This document shows positions 24,221 through 36,473 of a stretch of DNA of 64,000 nt, piece after piece. This stretch comes from Siphonodentalium dalli (taxonomy: Eukaryota > Mollusca > Scaphopoda > Gadilida > Siphonodentaliidae). The notes under the pieces were generated by a model. It did no database searches and was not told the DNA's origin. It saw only the letters and a program-made list of their open reading frames with translations. How positions within the stretch are numbered: the stretch's first letter is position 1; every line of letters starts with the position of its first letter. Where the stretch lies: positions 281,969,426-282,033,425 of the forward strand of contig CP136063.1 of the NCBI GenBank assembly GCA_032622095.1. Direction: 5' to 3'. The position numbers were made by a program, and so were the translations under genes.

Positions 24221-24409
24221 TCATGTAGTTATAAGGTAACTAGTCATGTAGTTATAAGGTAACCAGTCATGTAGTTATAATGTAACCAGTCATGTAGTTA
24301 TAAGGTAACCAGTCATGTAGTTATAAGGTAACCAGTCATGTAGTTATAAGGTAACCAGTCATGTAGTTATAAGGTAACCAGTCATGTAGTTATAAGGTAA
24401 CCAGTCATG
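24221..24409 (+). repeat. 23-bp tandem repeat, eight copies
   Basis: The unit tcatgtagttataaggtaac+cag is nearly invariant, with one 'aatgtaac' variant. Confidence 0.95.
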
Positions 24410-25072
24410 GTAATTGAAGTTAAACTTGGAACATGCAACTTGAATTGTTTTGTCTATACATGTAGCTTTTAACTTTTAAGATACCGTAATTAAATGACAT
24501 TTTATTTGTTGGAAAGGGAGTGATAAGTCCAATGAAACAACATAATGTGTATATATCATACACCTTTTCTATGTGAATAAAATGTCCCTACTTTATCTTA
24601 CAACTGGATTACTACAAATAAAGACACAATGTAAACTTGTGAAAGAGTTGATTGTTTCTTTATCCACTGTATTTACCAGCCTGTTGGTGCTTTGTGATGG
24701 TAGGTATTATATGGTTAGAATAATTGGATACAGCTGATACATCAATTGAAAACTTCAATTTTGATGAAGCTTTAAATTTCAGCAAATACATTCTAACTGT
24801 TGACAGTTGTGTCTTAACAGTAACATTAAAACTCATGCTATCAGCTAGCTTCTAATAAAATCATTGGCTCAGTTGATGTCTTTCAAGAAAGCTTTAAACA
24901 CTTGAGATCAAGGCTCCAGGAGGCCCCACCCCCTCGGACCCCCTCCCACACCCTCCTCCATGGAGGTTTCGGCCACCAACTTTTCTATCCTAGCTGAAGC
25001 CCTGGTGACTCTGGGGACCTCATTCTGCAAATGTCCAGCACCATATTCTCAGGCCTGATGATAATTGATACG
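24410..25072. other. No gene recognised; hAT-like MITE fragment at 24995-25055
   Basis: 'gactctggggacctcattct' followed by gcaaatgtccagcacc is a right-end fragment of the CAAGCC family. The rest is unassigned AT-rich DNA. Confidence 0.5.
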
Positions 25073-25289
25073 TACAGTAATGCCCTAATTAATCGACTGC
25101 TTAACCACAGCAGAATTATGGGTAACTTTTCAGGATTTAGTCGGAAATATGGCTTGTTGCCATTCATCGGAAAGCTCTCGAGGAGGGCTCTCCGATGAAT
25201 GGCAACAAGCAATATTTCCAACTAAATCCTGAAAAGTTATCCATAATTCTGCTGTGGTTAAGCAGTCGATTAATTAGGACATTACTGTA
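25073..25289. mobile_element. CAGTAATGC foldback MITE
   Basis: Both ends and both arms are present with a gagg/ctctcc centre. The right arm has 'caagcaatatttccaac' differences. Confidence 0.9.
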
Positions 25290-25710
25290 ACAACAGGCAG
25301 ATGATTGGGATGTGATGAGATTTCTTATCAGTCGTCACCCCCTGAAGCTGGTCTTCTTATTGATGTGGAAACATTGGAAATGCTCATGGATCATTGCCTG
25401 AACAAATTTCTTGTCTGGCAAATGCTATGGCATCTAATGCATTTAGATTGGCCGATTTGAGACAGGGCAGCAACCAGCCTACAGGAGATATATGTGAGGT
25501 ATTTTTTTAATGATAGGACCAGAACTAGCCTAGAGGGAGACATGAGGTGTCTGTGTCCTGCTTGAGACTTGGACTTTTATCCTTGGGAGTTTATACCACC
25601 TACCAGAATAGATATGGAATTTTTACCATAATTATGTACTCTATAGTCTTAAGGGTCATTGTGAAAAAAAGTTGTTAATCACCACTGTAGCTATAAAGAC
25701 ATGTTGTAGG

Positions 25711-25953
25711 TATAGTAATGCTCTAAATAATCGACTCCTTAACCACAGCAGAATTATGGGTAACTTTTCAGGATTTAGTCGGAAATATGGCTTGTTGCCA
25801 TTCATCGGAAAGCTCTCACTTGTTGCCATTCATCGGAAAGCTCTCACAGAGCTTTCCGATGAATGGCAACAAGCCATATTTCCGACTAAATCCTGAAAAG
25901 TTACCCATAATTCTGCTGTGGTTAAGGAGTCGATTACTTAGAGCATTACTGTA
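25711..25953. mobile_element. CAGTAATGC foldback MITE with duplicated centre
   Basis: The left end reads TA-TAGTAATGC (one change). The segment 'cttgttgccattcatcggaa' is repeated once before the arms turn back, giving a 243-bp copy. Confidence 0.9.
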
Positions 25954-26479
25954 TAGACGTTTCCCATACTTTTTGAATGGTTAAGTGATATACCTACAGT
26001 AGGACTAGAATGCTCATGCCGCGTTACAGTAACACCGTGGGAAAATATAGTTCTGAGTTGACACGTTAATATAAAACAAAGCGTTCGTTATACTTTCATA
26101 AATCTGTGATATGTAACCAAAAACATTTTATCATAAATTTCAATAGCTTTTTTATACACTTTCACAATTCTCTCAGGTTTCATATCCCTGTACTGAGTCG
26201 CCATCGGGTCCAGGGCGCATTGGAAGTGTTGACAAATTTCTTCGATGTTTTAAGTTCTACATGTAACTTTCTAATATTATTCTTATCGGTATGATCATGG
26301 TATAAACAAAATACTCATGTAGTGTTTCTAAATACTAAATTTAATTGCTCTTCCAGACAAATTGAGCAGAAAGCATTTTGTAGTGAAGGATTTTCTGGGC
26401 TACCTTCCTGTTAATATAGATACTTAAGGCCAAACAAAAAGAGTTCTGGTTCTCAGGCCCCCATCACGGGGTCGCACCT

Positions 26480-27000
26480 GCCCCCGCACCTGATACTTGT
26501 CATCGCGCCAACAAATTTACCACGCGGATTAATACTATTTAAAATAGCCGCGCAAAATTGCAAAATGATTGCTTTGTCCATTAAAGTCAGTTATTGTGCA
26601 ACTTTGTCGCACTAACGAAAATAGCCACAAAAACAAAAAGGCAAATTGGGGGACTATATTTTTCGTCTCAAGACAGCGCTCAATACTGTCGTATACGTTG
26701 TGAAACGTCTCAGCCAACGGCGCGCATGTATGCATTTTAAATGCATTTTTCAGCTTCTTTTAAAGATTTTGATTTGTTAAAAAGGCATAAAGCTATAATT
26801 TTTTATGTGATATACAACATCTTCAACTCGGTATGTTGGGATATAAGATTTTATGAAACTCGTTTGATAAATTTAATTCACAACTCGTCTACGACTCATT
26901 GTGAATTAAATTTATCGAACTCGTTTCATAAAACCTTATATCCCAACATAACTCGGTGGAGATCCTCAATATATTACTCAGGTAAGACACATTTTTAAAC
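26480..27000 (+). repeat. Dispersed repeat with terminal palindrome, copy 1
   Basis: 'aatgattgctttgtccatta' to 'gtatgttgggatataagatt' and its mirrored return recurs at 29388-30125. The hairpin at about 26830-26960 has arms of ~58 bp. Confidence 0.75.
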
Positions 27001-27721
27001 ATTCCTCATGATTCCAAGGCGTGTTACCCCATTATGGCTGCTAGAGCTATTCAAAATGATCACTGGGGCCTATCAAATTTTACAGAATGTGAACCTTAGC
27101 ATCCGAAAATGCGCACTGGGGCTTGCTTGGCTTGCAAATAAAAGACACATATGGTGCGAATACCATTGAGATATCTGACATTTCATATCGGATTAGGACA
27201 AGCAGGCATCGTCATGATTAAATATTACCGAAAATAAGCTGAGAAAGTCTGCTTTTGTAGCGAAAATAGCATTTAAAAACAGACATTGCGAATATAATCA
27301 ACAAATCATACTGATTGGTTCGATATTTCGAAGTTTGATAATTGGATATTGATAAAATGAAAGGCTAGTATTGTTATCTATAGCAACATCTATCAACGAA
27401 TGCTCACACATATATCATATTACTGATAACGATATAAATGCTTACCATTTTCTGCAATGTCTTGTCCGTTTCTCATGAAAATGCAAGATCGCACTGTGGC
27501 ATTGGCGAATGCACACCGTGTCCAAAACTGAATGCGAACCAGTTATCATGGGGCAGGTGCGACCCTGTACCCATGCATTGAATAAAATGGGCCACATAAA
27601 TTTGAAGAGAAAAAAATGGTTTTATGTTTTTACCAACAATTCCATAGATATGTATTGGACATATCTGCGTAGTATGTGAACAGTGATTTGTGGACATAGA
27701 GCATGAAGTAGATGACTACAT
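27001..27721. other. No gene recognised
   Basis: Nothing identifiable. 'ggggcaggtgcgacc' at 27552 is the complement of 'ggtcgcacctgcccc' at 26470, which may be chance. Confidence 0.4.
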
Positions 27722-27973
27722 TTAACCCTTTACCCAACAAACCAACCAAAAACGGCCAAATAAAGCTGCAACAGCCTAAATTATCTTGGGTCTGTCTCAA
27801 TAAAACCATACAAATATGGATATCATTGGAACCGGCTCATTGACCACATTGTGATGGTTACAGTTATGCCCTGTGCCAATGCATTCTCTTATATATGCGA
27901 GTCGACCATAGGTCGCCTCGCATATATAAGAGAATGCATTGGCACAGGGCCGTTCTGTTGGGTAAAGGGTTAA
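27722..27973 (+). mobile_element. TTAA-flanked MITE, ACCCAACA family, single-hairpin form
   Basis: TTAACCCTTTACCCAACA to TGTTGGGTAAAGGGTTAA, 252 bp. One core hairpin sits directly between 'atgccctg' and 'gcacagggccg'. Compared with the two-hairpin copies, the T-rich spacer and one hairpin are missing, as recombination between the two hairpins would produce. Confidence 0.9.
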
Positions 27974-28758
27974 GAAAATGATCAGCTGATCCTCATGTTC
28001 TTGTTACAGTTAGTAAATGTGTACTAAATTACTAATCGTAACTCCATACAATTGGCAGAAAGGCACTAGATGAAATTCAGGGTCACATACTAGAATTGAG
28101 AGATATCAGTTTATTGATAACAATAACAACAGTGAATAGTCAGAGGCATTATATAATGTTAGGTAAAATCCCTGTCACATACAGGTTGTACAATGTCATT
28201 TTATATAAGATTAAATGAGTTTATATGAATAACAGTTCCCTCTACTTTTTATGGTTATTACTAGACAGAGGAAGGTATCATTGTTCATGCTTATATTACT
28301 ATTGCAGAAAAAAATAAACTGATTTGAACCAAAAATTTGCTTGAGAACAAAAACTCTTTCCTTTGGCCTAAAGATTGAAGAGAAAATAAAATCTTGAATC
28401 TTTATGGGTTTCTACAGGAAGGGTCATGCAATTAGATTCCCGGAAATGAGGTCTTCACATGGTGATTGCTAACAGTTTTTGTCGCAGGTTGCCACTGATT
28501 AACATTGTCTTATGAGGATAGACCACTTCCGGCTACAGACTACTATGCACTTAATTCCAGGAAAGGGGACTGTGTATCCTCTTTGTATTGATTTTGAGTG
28601 GGAGAGTCCGTCATATATTCTTTACAATGGACTCTTTTACAAGACAAATTCATTACTTATTCATTACTTATACATGATAGCAAACTTACTGGGAAATTTG
28701 TTTTATATATTCATGGAAGATATGACAACGTTGTCTCATAAATACGTAGACTTCATGT
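27974..28758. other. No gene recognised
   Basis: The frame at 28512-28760 (82 codons) shows no domain or splice context. 'acaagacaaattcattactt' at 28638 is repeated in diverged form at 28922. Confidence 0.4.
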
Positions 28759-28766
28759 GAGCCTGA

Positions 28767-28873
28767 CAAGCCTTGAAATAGGGTGTCTGTCATTTGCAGT
28801 AGAGGTAGCATCACTAAATTCACCCTCTGGGGACCTCATTCTGCAAATGACAGACACCCTATTTCAAGGCTTG
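28767..28873. mobile_element. hAT-like CAAGCC MITE, one-hairpin form, with perfect 8-bp duplication
   Basis: CAAGCCTTGAAATAGGGTGT at left is mirrored at right. GAGCCTGA flanks both sides (28759-28766 and 28874-28881). Part of one hairpin arm is deleted. Confidence 0.9.
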
Positions 28874-29138
28874 GAGCCTGACTGTTTATATGTCTTAAAT
28901 ATGTCCTTACAATAGACTGTTTACAAGACAAATTCATTACTAATTCATTACTTGCACAAATGTTTATAAATAGTGAAATTACATGACAATTTGTTTCATA
29001 TATTGATAATAATGAAAATCATGTTTTTCGTTATGACAGGGCTACTAGCCCAAGCCCCAAAAATCACCCATGTTCGTGTTTGGCGGGTCCTTTTTAAGCC
29101 CTGCAGAACTCAACTGCAAAGAGATGAACATTGAATCA

Positions 29139-30222
29139 TTAACCTTTTCGTGATGGGAGCTGAACTGGTGCAGCATTTAATAAAGATCATGTGCCTGTGC
29201 ATTCTCTTATATATGCAAGTTTCCCTTAGGGAGCATCGCATATATAAGAGAATGCATTGGCTTACAAGGTCAAGGTAAATAATGTTTGGCCAATGTATTC
29301 TTTATATATCATATGTAACCCCTATTATATCTTTTTAAAAAGCCATTACATTTTTCCTTATATCTCACTAGTGATGAATAAGCATCTTGGCATCACGCCA
29401 AAAAATGACAGTGCATCGATCATTACATTGATCCAGGCGAATTAATACTATTTCGAAAAGTCTCGCATGACAACAACACCAGATAATGCAAAATGATTGC
29501 TTTGTTCATTAAAGTTCTTGTCCAACTACTTTGCACTAACAAAAATGGACATAAAAACAAAGAGCCAAATTAGGGGACTTTATTTTCCGTCACCAGCACA
29601 GAGCATGCAAAACTGTCTTGTATGGTTGTGAAGCTTCTCAGCTAACACTGTAAATGTAATGCATTTTGCAGCTTCTATAAAATTTCTGTTCTTTTGATTT
29701 GTTAAAAAGGCATTAACCCTTTGAGTGCCAGGGGCCGATCTCATCGGCCCTAAACCTACAAAATAAGTCTGTTAAAGAATATAAGAATAAATTATTAAAA
29801 TTGTAAAAAATTGTAAAAAAAAAAAAAAAAAAAAAATGTTAGGCCAATGCATTCTCTTATATATGCGAGGCGACCTATGGTCAACTCGCATATATAAGAG
29901 AATGCATTGGCACAGGGTATATGGGTTGATACAAAAATCAACCTGGCACTCAAAGGGTTAAGCTCTAGTTTTTTTCATGTGATATACAAGATCTTCAACT
30001 CATTATGTTGGGATAAAAGATTTTATGAAACTCGTTTGATAAATTGGTTCATTACTTGGCTACGACTAGTTGTGAAACTCATTTCATAAAATCTGATATC
30101 CCAACATACATGTAGCTCATTGGAGATTCACTACATACGCGATGCTCCCTATATATATAAGAGAATGCATTGGCACAGTGTTTTCGCATAATTTCAGAAA
30201 GCTCCAGTTATGGAACGGTTAA
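29139..30222 (+). mobile_element. Long composite TTAA element, TTAACCTTTTCGTGATGG family (~1.08 kb)
   Basis: The left end TTAACCTTTTCGTGATGGG leads to a variant core hairpin (loop with tttcccttagggagc). The right end is 'gcattggcacagtgttttcg' to 'ggaacggTTAA'. Between them lies the second copy of the 26480-27000 repeat, itself split by a MITE at 29713-29961. Whether it moved as one unit is inference. Confidence 0.6.
29713..29961 (+). mobile_element. TTAA-flanked MITE (GAGTGCCAGG family) with a visible empty site elsewhere
   Basis: TTAACCCTTTGAGTGCCAGG to CCTGGCACTCAAAGGGTTAA, with a poly-A run of about 20 and one core hairpin. It splits the repeat whose other copy at 26770-26790 reads 'aaggcaTAAAgct' where this locus reads 'aaggcaTTAA...TTAAgct'. 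Confidence 0.92.
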
Positions 30223-30300
30223 AATGCAAAGAGTAAACAATGGAAATGAAGTGTTCAGTCTACAAACGTGTTTTATCTTGTGCATACATGAATCGTTATC

Positions 30301-30514
30301 TACAGTAATGCCTAAAAATTTCGACTCATTAACCACAGCAGAATTATGGGTAACTTTTCAGGATTTAGTCGGAAATATGGCTTGCTGCCATTCATCGGAA
30401 AGCTCTCACAGAGCTTTCCGATGAATGGCAACAAGTCATATTTCCATTAAATCCTGAAAAGTTACCCATAATTTTGCTGTTGTTAAGGAGTTGATTATTT
30501 AGGGCATTACTGTA
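30301..30514. mobile_element. CAGTAATGC foldback MITE
   Basis: Full-length copy with both TA-CAGT ends. The inner arms meet at 'ctctcacagagctttcc'. Confidence 0.9.
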
Positions 30515-30580
30515 GTGAAACAAGTGCTTGAAATGTGTTTTTTTTCGCTGAACTTGGTTAATTGTGATGGTCATGTCTGA

Positions 30581-30965
30581 TTAACCCTTTACCCAACAAA
30601 CCGGCCAAAAACCGCCAAATAAAGCTGCAACAGCCTAAATTATCTTGGGTCTGTCTCAATAAAACCATACAAATATGGATATCATTGGAACCGGCTCATT
30701 GACCACATTGTGATGGTTACAGTTATGCCCTGTGCCAATGCGTTCTCTTATATATGCGCCTCGCATATATAAGAGAATGCATTGGCCTAAAAAAAATATT
30801 TTTTTTAACACTTTTTACCATTTTTTCTTACATTCTTTAACAATTTTATAATTTTTAATGTGTTAAGCCAATGCATTCTCTTATATATGCGAGGCGACCT
30901 ATGGTCGACTCGCATATATAAGAGAATGCATTGGCACAGGGCCGTTCTGTTGGGTAAAGGGTTTA
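30581..30965 (+). mobile_element. TTAA-flanked MITE, ACCCAACA family, two hairpins
   Basis: The first hairpin has lost its loop ('atatgcgcctcgcatat'). The right flank is TTTA, a one-base change. Confidence 0.9.
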
Positions 30966-31602
30966 TGTATATGTGCAGGGGGAGCAATTGTACCTCAATC
31001 TTGTGTAGAAATACAATCCATAACTTACATTGAATCCAGTCTTATATTTACTGTTGAAAACTGTCCAAGAATCAGTAAGAATAAATGGGGTATTTTTTGT
31101 ATGAAAGTCAGCCCGATGTATGGTAGGCTACATCATTGGAAAATAGGCCTTACTTTAAGTACGACTGCAGACACTGCGATTTTAAATCGCAGGTGGGAAA
31201 AATCACTGATGAAGCACCCACTGCGCATGCTCATGACAAGACCACAGGCATATTGTAGCAAATAATCGATGTTTGATTTTTACCAGGAAAATCGTGGCGT
31301 GTCCTTGGCAACACATCAAACAACAAATTTAGCCCATTGGACTTCTTCAAAGGAAACACTTTTAAAATTGAGTTGAGGCAGGAAAGGGAGTGTTTATATA
31401 ATGTTTCTGCCCACTGTGACGCCGACAGAGAGAAGAGGGTCATGGTCCTAGCCACCGCATTTGCTGACATTGCAAAAGTGGTTCAGAAATTAACGGGTAC
31501 AAAATAAAAACAAAAATAAAAATATTATCATTTGTTGTTCAAGTTCAAATAAAAAAATAGCCTAGTGTTTTAATAGTTTATAAAATTGAGATACATGCCA
31601 TA
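30966..31602. other. No gene recognised
   Basis: The antisense frame at 31231-31470 (79 codons) has no domain I recognise. Sequence is otherwise unassigned. Confidence 0.4.
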
Positions 31603-31841
31603 TACAGTAATGCTCTAAGTAATCGACTCCTTAACCACAGCAGAATTATGGATAACTTTTCAGGATTTAGTCGGAAAAATGGCTTGTTGCCATTCATCGG
31701 AAAGCTCTCAGTGAGAGCTTTCCGACTGAGAGCTTTCCGATGAATGGCAACAAGCCATATTTCCGACTTCCGACTAAATCCTGAAAAGTTACCCATAATT
31801 CTGCTGTGGTTAAGGAGTCGATTACTTAGAGCATTACTGTA
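31603..31841. mobile_element. CAGTAATGC foldback MITE with duplicated centre
   Basis: Centre reads gtgagagctttccgactgagagctttccgatg, an extra partial unit. 'ttccgacttccgac' shows another small duplication. Confidence 0.9.
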
Positions 31842-32403
31842 TCTATAATTGATTAAATGAGGAGAATGAAATATAACCCTTTGCCTTTTTAGCCTTGTTT
31901 TCACACTTGCGACCTTTACAGCACTTCAACTAGTAGAACGGTCTAACATCGCAGCACCACAGCATCTGCGGGCTTGCCACTTTTCTCCACCTGCGATTTC
32001 CCCCCATCTGCGATATAAAATTGCAGTTTATGTGGTGGCACTAATGTGGCAACTTCATCTATTGAAGAGACTTTGAAGAGTCTGATACAACAACTGATCT
32101 TTCTATAAGAATTTTCTATACAACCATGGTTTTTCTCAGGGGTGGGGCAATGGCACCGCCTATAGCTGCTGAGGGATAATCTCAGTCCATGTAGTTACAT
32201 GTACACGGTTACTGGTCATAGGTCGGAAGTTGGAACCTGTACACCTTAGAGATTGATAAAACTTTTAACTTTGCCCATCAAAGATAATTTAAGACTATAA
32301 TTCTCTATGCCTGAAGTGTTTATCTAGTAGTGAGCCAGCTACACTGTACATTCAATTATCAGATGATGTCAGTGTAACATAACACAACCAATTACTTTAG
32401 TGT

Positions 32404-32482
32404 GGGCGCACACGATCACGATTGTCCCCGATTAATCCTGCTGCAGGATAATTCGGGGACAATGAGGACCGTGTGCGCCTAT
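32404..32482. repeat. Hairpin with GGCGCACACG ends (~36-bp arms)
   Basis: 'gggcgcacacgatcacgatt' followed by gtccccgattaatcctg is mirrored, with small gaps, by 'caggataattcggggacaat' and 'gaccgtgtgcgcc'. Probably a MITE or MITE end; seen once here. Confidence 0.65.
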
Positions 32483-33121
32483 CAATCAAGCCGATTTTGT
32501 CGGATCCGATTTAATCAGACCGATCAAATCACGTGTTTTGCTTGTCACATGACCGATCGTCACATGGCCAAACCACATTAAAAATGTCGAAACAGTTAGG
32601 CGCGACTGCTATTTGAAATCGAAGTCAATGGCTGGTAGACCTGTGAGCAGAAAATGAGTGTCTGTATAATAATCGCGACAAGAGGGAGGCTTCTATTGAA
32701 AGGTTTATTATGGCTATTGCTCGTGACCTCAATATATAATATTATTAATATTATTTAATTTATTATTAAGAAATATTAGTCATTAGAAATACATATTAAT
32801 ATAAACCACCATGACTAGCTATAGTAACTGGCTAGATATGTTGACCACACCACTGACACCAGTTGGCTATATAGACTAAAGTGACCATGTATAGCATGAT
32901 CATATGACCGGAGTGAAAATTAGAAATTCTGACTCATGTGCGTTGAGAGTGTCACTCCCCCTCCCCTCCCCCATGAAAAATGATTACCAATTGACAGAGT
33001 GTGGTGAATAATGAATACCAGTTAAGAAAATATGTGGAAGATGACATATGTTTCACACTTCAATTTAAACCTTTCTTTGTCTGTTTTCAACTGAGAAAAA
33101 CTTGAATATAAAAACCCCATA
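32483..33121. other. No gene recognised
   Basis: Contains gtcacatgaccgatcgtcacatgg-like words and AT-rich stretches, with no coding signal. Confidence 0.4.
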
Positions 33122-33338
33122 TACAGTAATGCCCTAAATAATCAACTCCTTAACCACAGCATAATTATGGGTAACTTTTCAGGATTTATTCGGAAATATG
33201 GCTTGTTGCCATTCATCGGAAAGCTCTAACTGAGAGCTTTCCGATGAATGGCAACAAGCCATATTTCCGACTAAATCCTGAAAAGTTATCCATAATTCTG
33301 CTTTGGTTAAGAGGTCGATTACTTAGGGCATTACTGTA
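33122..33338. mobile_element. CAGTAATGC foldback MITE plus a stray right end at 33351-33399
   Basis: Full-length copy. Immediately after, 'cttgtgaggtgaaa' and then a second right-arm end ('attctgctgtggttaaggag' to GGCATTACTGTA) follow, so a second copy or duplication is abutted. Confidence 0.88.
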
Positions 33339-33399
33339 CTTGTGAGGTGAAAATAATTCTGCTGTGGTTAAGGAGTAGATTATTTAGGGCATTACTGTA

Positions 33400-33929
33400 T
33401 CTGTTATCAGTGGTACACATTGTTAAAAAAAACTTGACTATTTGCCTCTCTTGAAATATGAAGACATCACATGATTATTATTTCCATAATGTTGTCAGGA
33501 ATGATGGATCTGAGGGCTTTGATTTCAAAGAGAGGAGTTAATCTCAGATTCTGTCACATATCTGCGTTGTTTATTTAATGCTACCTCGTGTCATCACGAT
33601 TGGTTTTCTCAAGACATGTTACGTGATCAGAGTTCCGTAGAGGGATCAGTAACTCCAGACTGTCTGATCATCTTTCATATTGATTTAATGATTGGATAGC
33701 TGCGACATACATATTCCTTTGATTGAACAACTCAGATGGAACAGATTGATTTCCCATCCGAATTACTTTTTTCATATTATGTGTCATTCCTAGATTAAAT
33801 GGACATGGTTCATTTGATCGACTAAATTACGTATATACCGGTATATAATTGCGGCTGAAAAGGCCCATTGATTGATTCTAGCCATCAAATATAATAATTT
33901 GTCGCTATCAAAGTTTTGTACCAGCCTTT
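33400..33929. other. No gene recognised
   Basis: Unassigned sequence leading into the satellite array. Confidence 0.4.
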
Positions 33930-35358
33930 TATATGAATCCTGAATACCATTTAAGATGGGGATATGAATCCTGAATACCATTTAAGATGGGGATATGAAT
34001 CCTGAATACCATTTAAGACGGGTATGAATCCTGAATACCATTTAAGACGGGTATGAATCCTGAATACCATTTAAGACTGGGGGTATGGATCCTGAATACC
34101 ATTTAAGATGGGGGTATGGATCCTGAATACCATTTAAGACGGGGATATGAATCCTGAATACCATTTAAGATGGGGGTATGGATCCTGAATACCATTTAAG
34201 ACGGGGATATGAATCCTGAATACCATTTAAGATGGGGGTATGGATCCTGAATACCATTTAAGACGGGTATGAATCCTGAATACCATTTAAGACCGGGGGG
34301 GGGGGGGGGGTATGAATCCTGAATACCATTTAAGATGGGGATATGAATCCTGAACACCATTTAAGACGGGGGGTATGAATCCTGAATACCATTTAAGATG
34401 GGGATATGAATCCTGAATACCATTTAAGACGGGGGGGGGGTATGAATCCTGAATACCATTTAAGACGGGGATATGAATCCTGAATACCATTTAAGACGGG
34501 GATATGAATCATGAATACCATTTAAGACGGGGATATGAATCATGAATACCATTTAAGACGGGGATATGAATCCTGAATACCATTTAAGATGGGGATATGA
34601 ATCCTGAATACCATTTAAGACGGGGATATGAATCCTGAATACCATTTAAGATGGGGGATATGAATCCTGAATACCATTTAAGATGGGGGTATGAATCCTG
34701 AATACCATTTAAGATGGGGGTATGAATCCTGAATACCATTTAAGATGGGGGTATGAATCCTGAATACCATTTAAGATGGGGGTATGAATCCTGAACACCA
34801 TTTAAGATGGGGGTATGAATCCTGAATACCATTTAAGATGGGGGTATGAATCCTGAACACCATTTAAGATGGGGTATGATTCCTGAACACCATTTAAGAT
34901 GGGGTATGTATGAATCCTGAATACCATTTAAGACTGGGTATGAATCCTGAATACCATTTAAGATGGGGATATGAATCCTGAATACCATTTAAGACAGGGA
35001 TATGAATCATGAATACCATTTAAGATGGGGGTATGAATCCTGAATACCATTTAAGATGGGGATATGAATCATGAATACCATTTAAGATGGGGATATGAAT
35101 CCTGAATACCATTTAAGACGGGGGTATGAATCCTGAATACCATTTTAAGATGGGGATATGAATCCTGAATACCATTTAAGACGGGGGGTATGGATCCTGA
35201 ATACCATTTAAGATGGGGGGATATGAATCCTGAATACCATTTAAGATGGGGGTATGGATCCCGAATGCTGTTTAAGGCGTGGGTATGAATCCTGAATACC
35301 ATTTAAGACAGGGATATGAATACTGAATACCATTTAAGACGGGGTATGGATCCTGAAT
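33930..35358 (+). repeat. 30-31-bp minisatellite array, about 46 copies
   Basis: The unit 'tatgaatcctgaataccatt' + taagatgggga varies mainly in its G run (up to about 16 Gs near 34294) and in tgaatcc/tggatcc. Antisense frames (MVFRIHIPVLNGIQDSYPHL...) are translations of the array. Confidence 0.97.
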
Positions 35359-35507
35359 AATGCTCGATACCCTCATAATTTGGGAAGATGGATAACAAAA
35401 CATAACTTGTGGAATATTTCCAATGGAACACGTCGATATAAGATGTAACATTTTTCTGTCTCTGAGGGATGTGATGTCTATGACTTCAACAAGTCTTTAC
35501 CTCATTC

Positions 35508-35828
35508 TGCTTAGGCCTCATCTTCTGGGAAGTATCTATAATCTCAAAGTAACATTGGTTTTAGTTACTTTTTACTTTCCAGGAAGTTTCTATATCCCCT
35601 AATTTGTAGAAGATAAAATGCATAAATTAATCAAGGTAACTAACAGCACCAACTTCAACTGGGGACATTCAATCTGATCCTAGGTCTGCCATAGTAGTTG
35701 ATGTCAGAATGTGGTTCCCAGAGGGTGAATTTGGTGATGCTAGCCCCCCACCCATGTGGGATAGCATCACCAAATGCACCCTCTGGGGACCCCATTCTGC
35801 TAATGACAGACACATTATTTGCAGGCTT
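35508..35828 (+). mobile_element. hAT-like CAAGCC MITE, left-truncated
   Basis: Starts inside the linker after the first hairpin and ends in 'gacagacacattatttgcag' + gcttg. The second hairpin is complete (ggtgatgctagcccccc... centre). Confidence 0.8.
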
Positions 35829-36140
35829 GGTCATTCCGAGTCATATATTCTGTATACAAATGTTCCACACTATTTTTAATGTGACAAAAATGAGATTTAC
35901 TGGGAATAGTTTGAAGATCTGGGAAAATAATTAATTAATTAAAAGGACATTGCTGGATAGTTATAAGAACAGCTATTTTAGATTCAAAACTTGAGGTATT
36001 AATTTGTTACCACTCTAGGGGCAACAGGTCTCTTTTCGGGTCCCTTTCCCCTCGACATATTTCCCCTACATGATTCACAGTACATCACCTGTGTATCTCC
36101 CACTAAATAAATCCAACAGGGAATGATACACCAAGATTAT

Positions 36141-36386
36141 TATACCCTTTGAGTGCCAGGTCGATTTTTGTATCAACCCATATACCCACCCTGTGCCAAT
36201 GCATTCTCTTATATATGCGAGTCGACCATAGGTCGCCTCGCATATATAAGAGAATGCATTGGCCTAACAATTAATTTTTTTTTTACAATTTTTTACAATT
36301 TTAATAATTTATTCTTATATTCTTTAACAGACTTATTTTGTAGGTTTAGGGCCGATGAGATCGCCCCCTGGCACTCAAAGGGTTAA
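36141..36386 (-). mobile_element. TTAA-type MITE (GAGTGCCAGG family), reverse orientation
   Basis: 'accctttgagtgccagg' with 'tcgatttttgtatcaaccc' comes first, so the element is inverted relative to the other copies. The left flank is TATA (decayed); the right end is GGGTTAA. Confidence 0.85.
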
Positions 36387-36473
36387 TTCCCAAATTTTGA
36401 AGAAAAATGGGAGGATATACTGGATTGACTTTGCTAGTCTGTCCGTCAGTTTGCTCTTCCATATCTATATATA

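Noticed and set aside
26470-27570. Inverted 16-bp match (ggtcgcacctgcccc) suggesting a 1.1-kb element
   Set aside because: A single match of this length is close to chance expectation in 64 kb, and there are no flanking duplications or further similarity.
33930-35358. CRISPR-like array
   Set aside because: There are no unique spacers: repeat and intervening bases are all one 31-bp unit, and the genome is eukaryotic.
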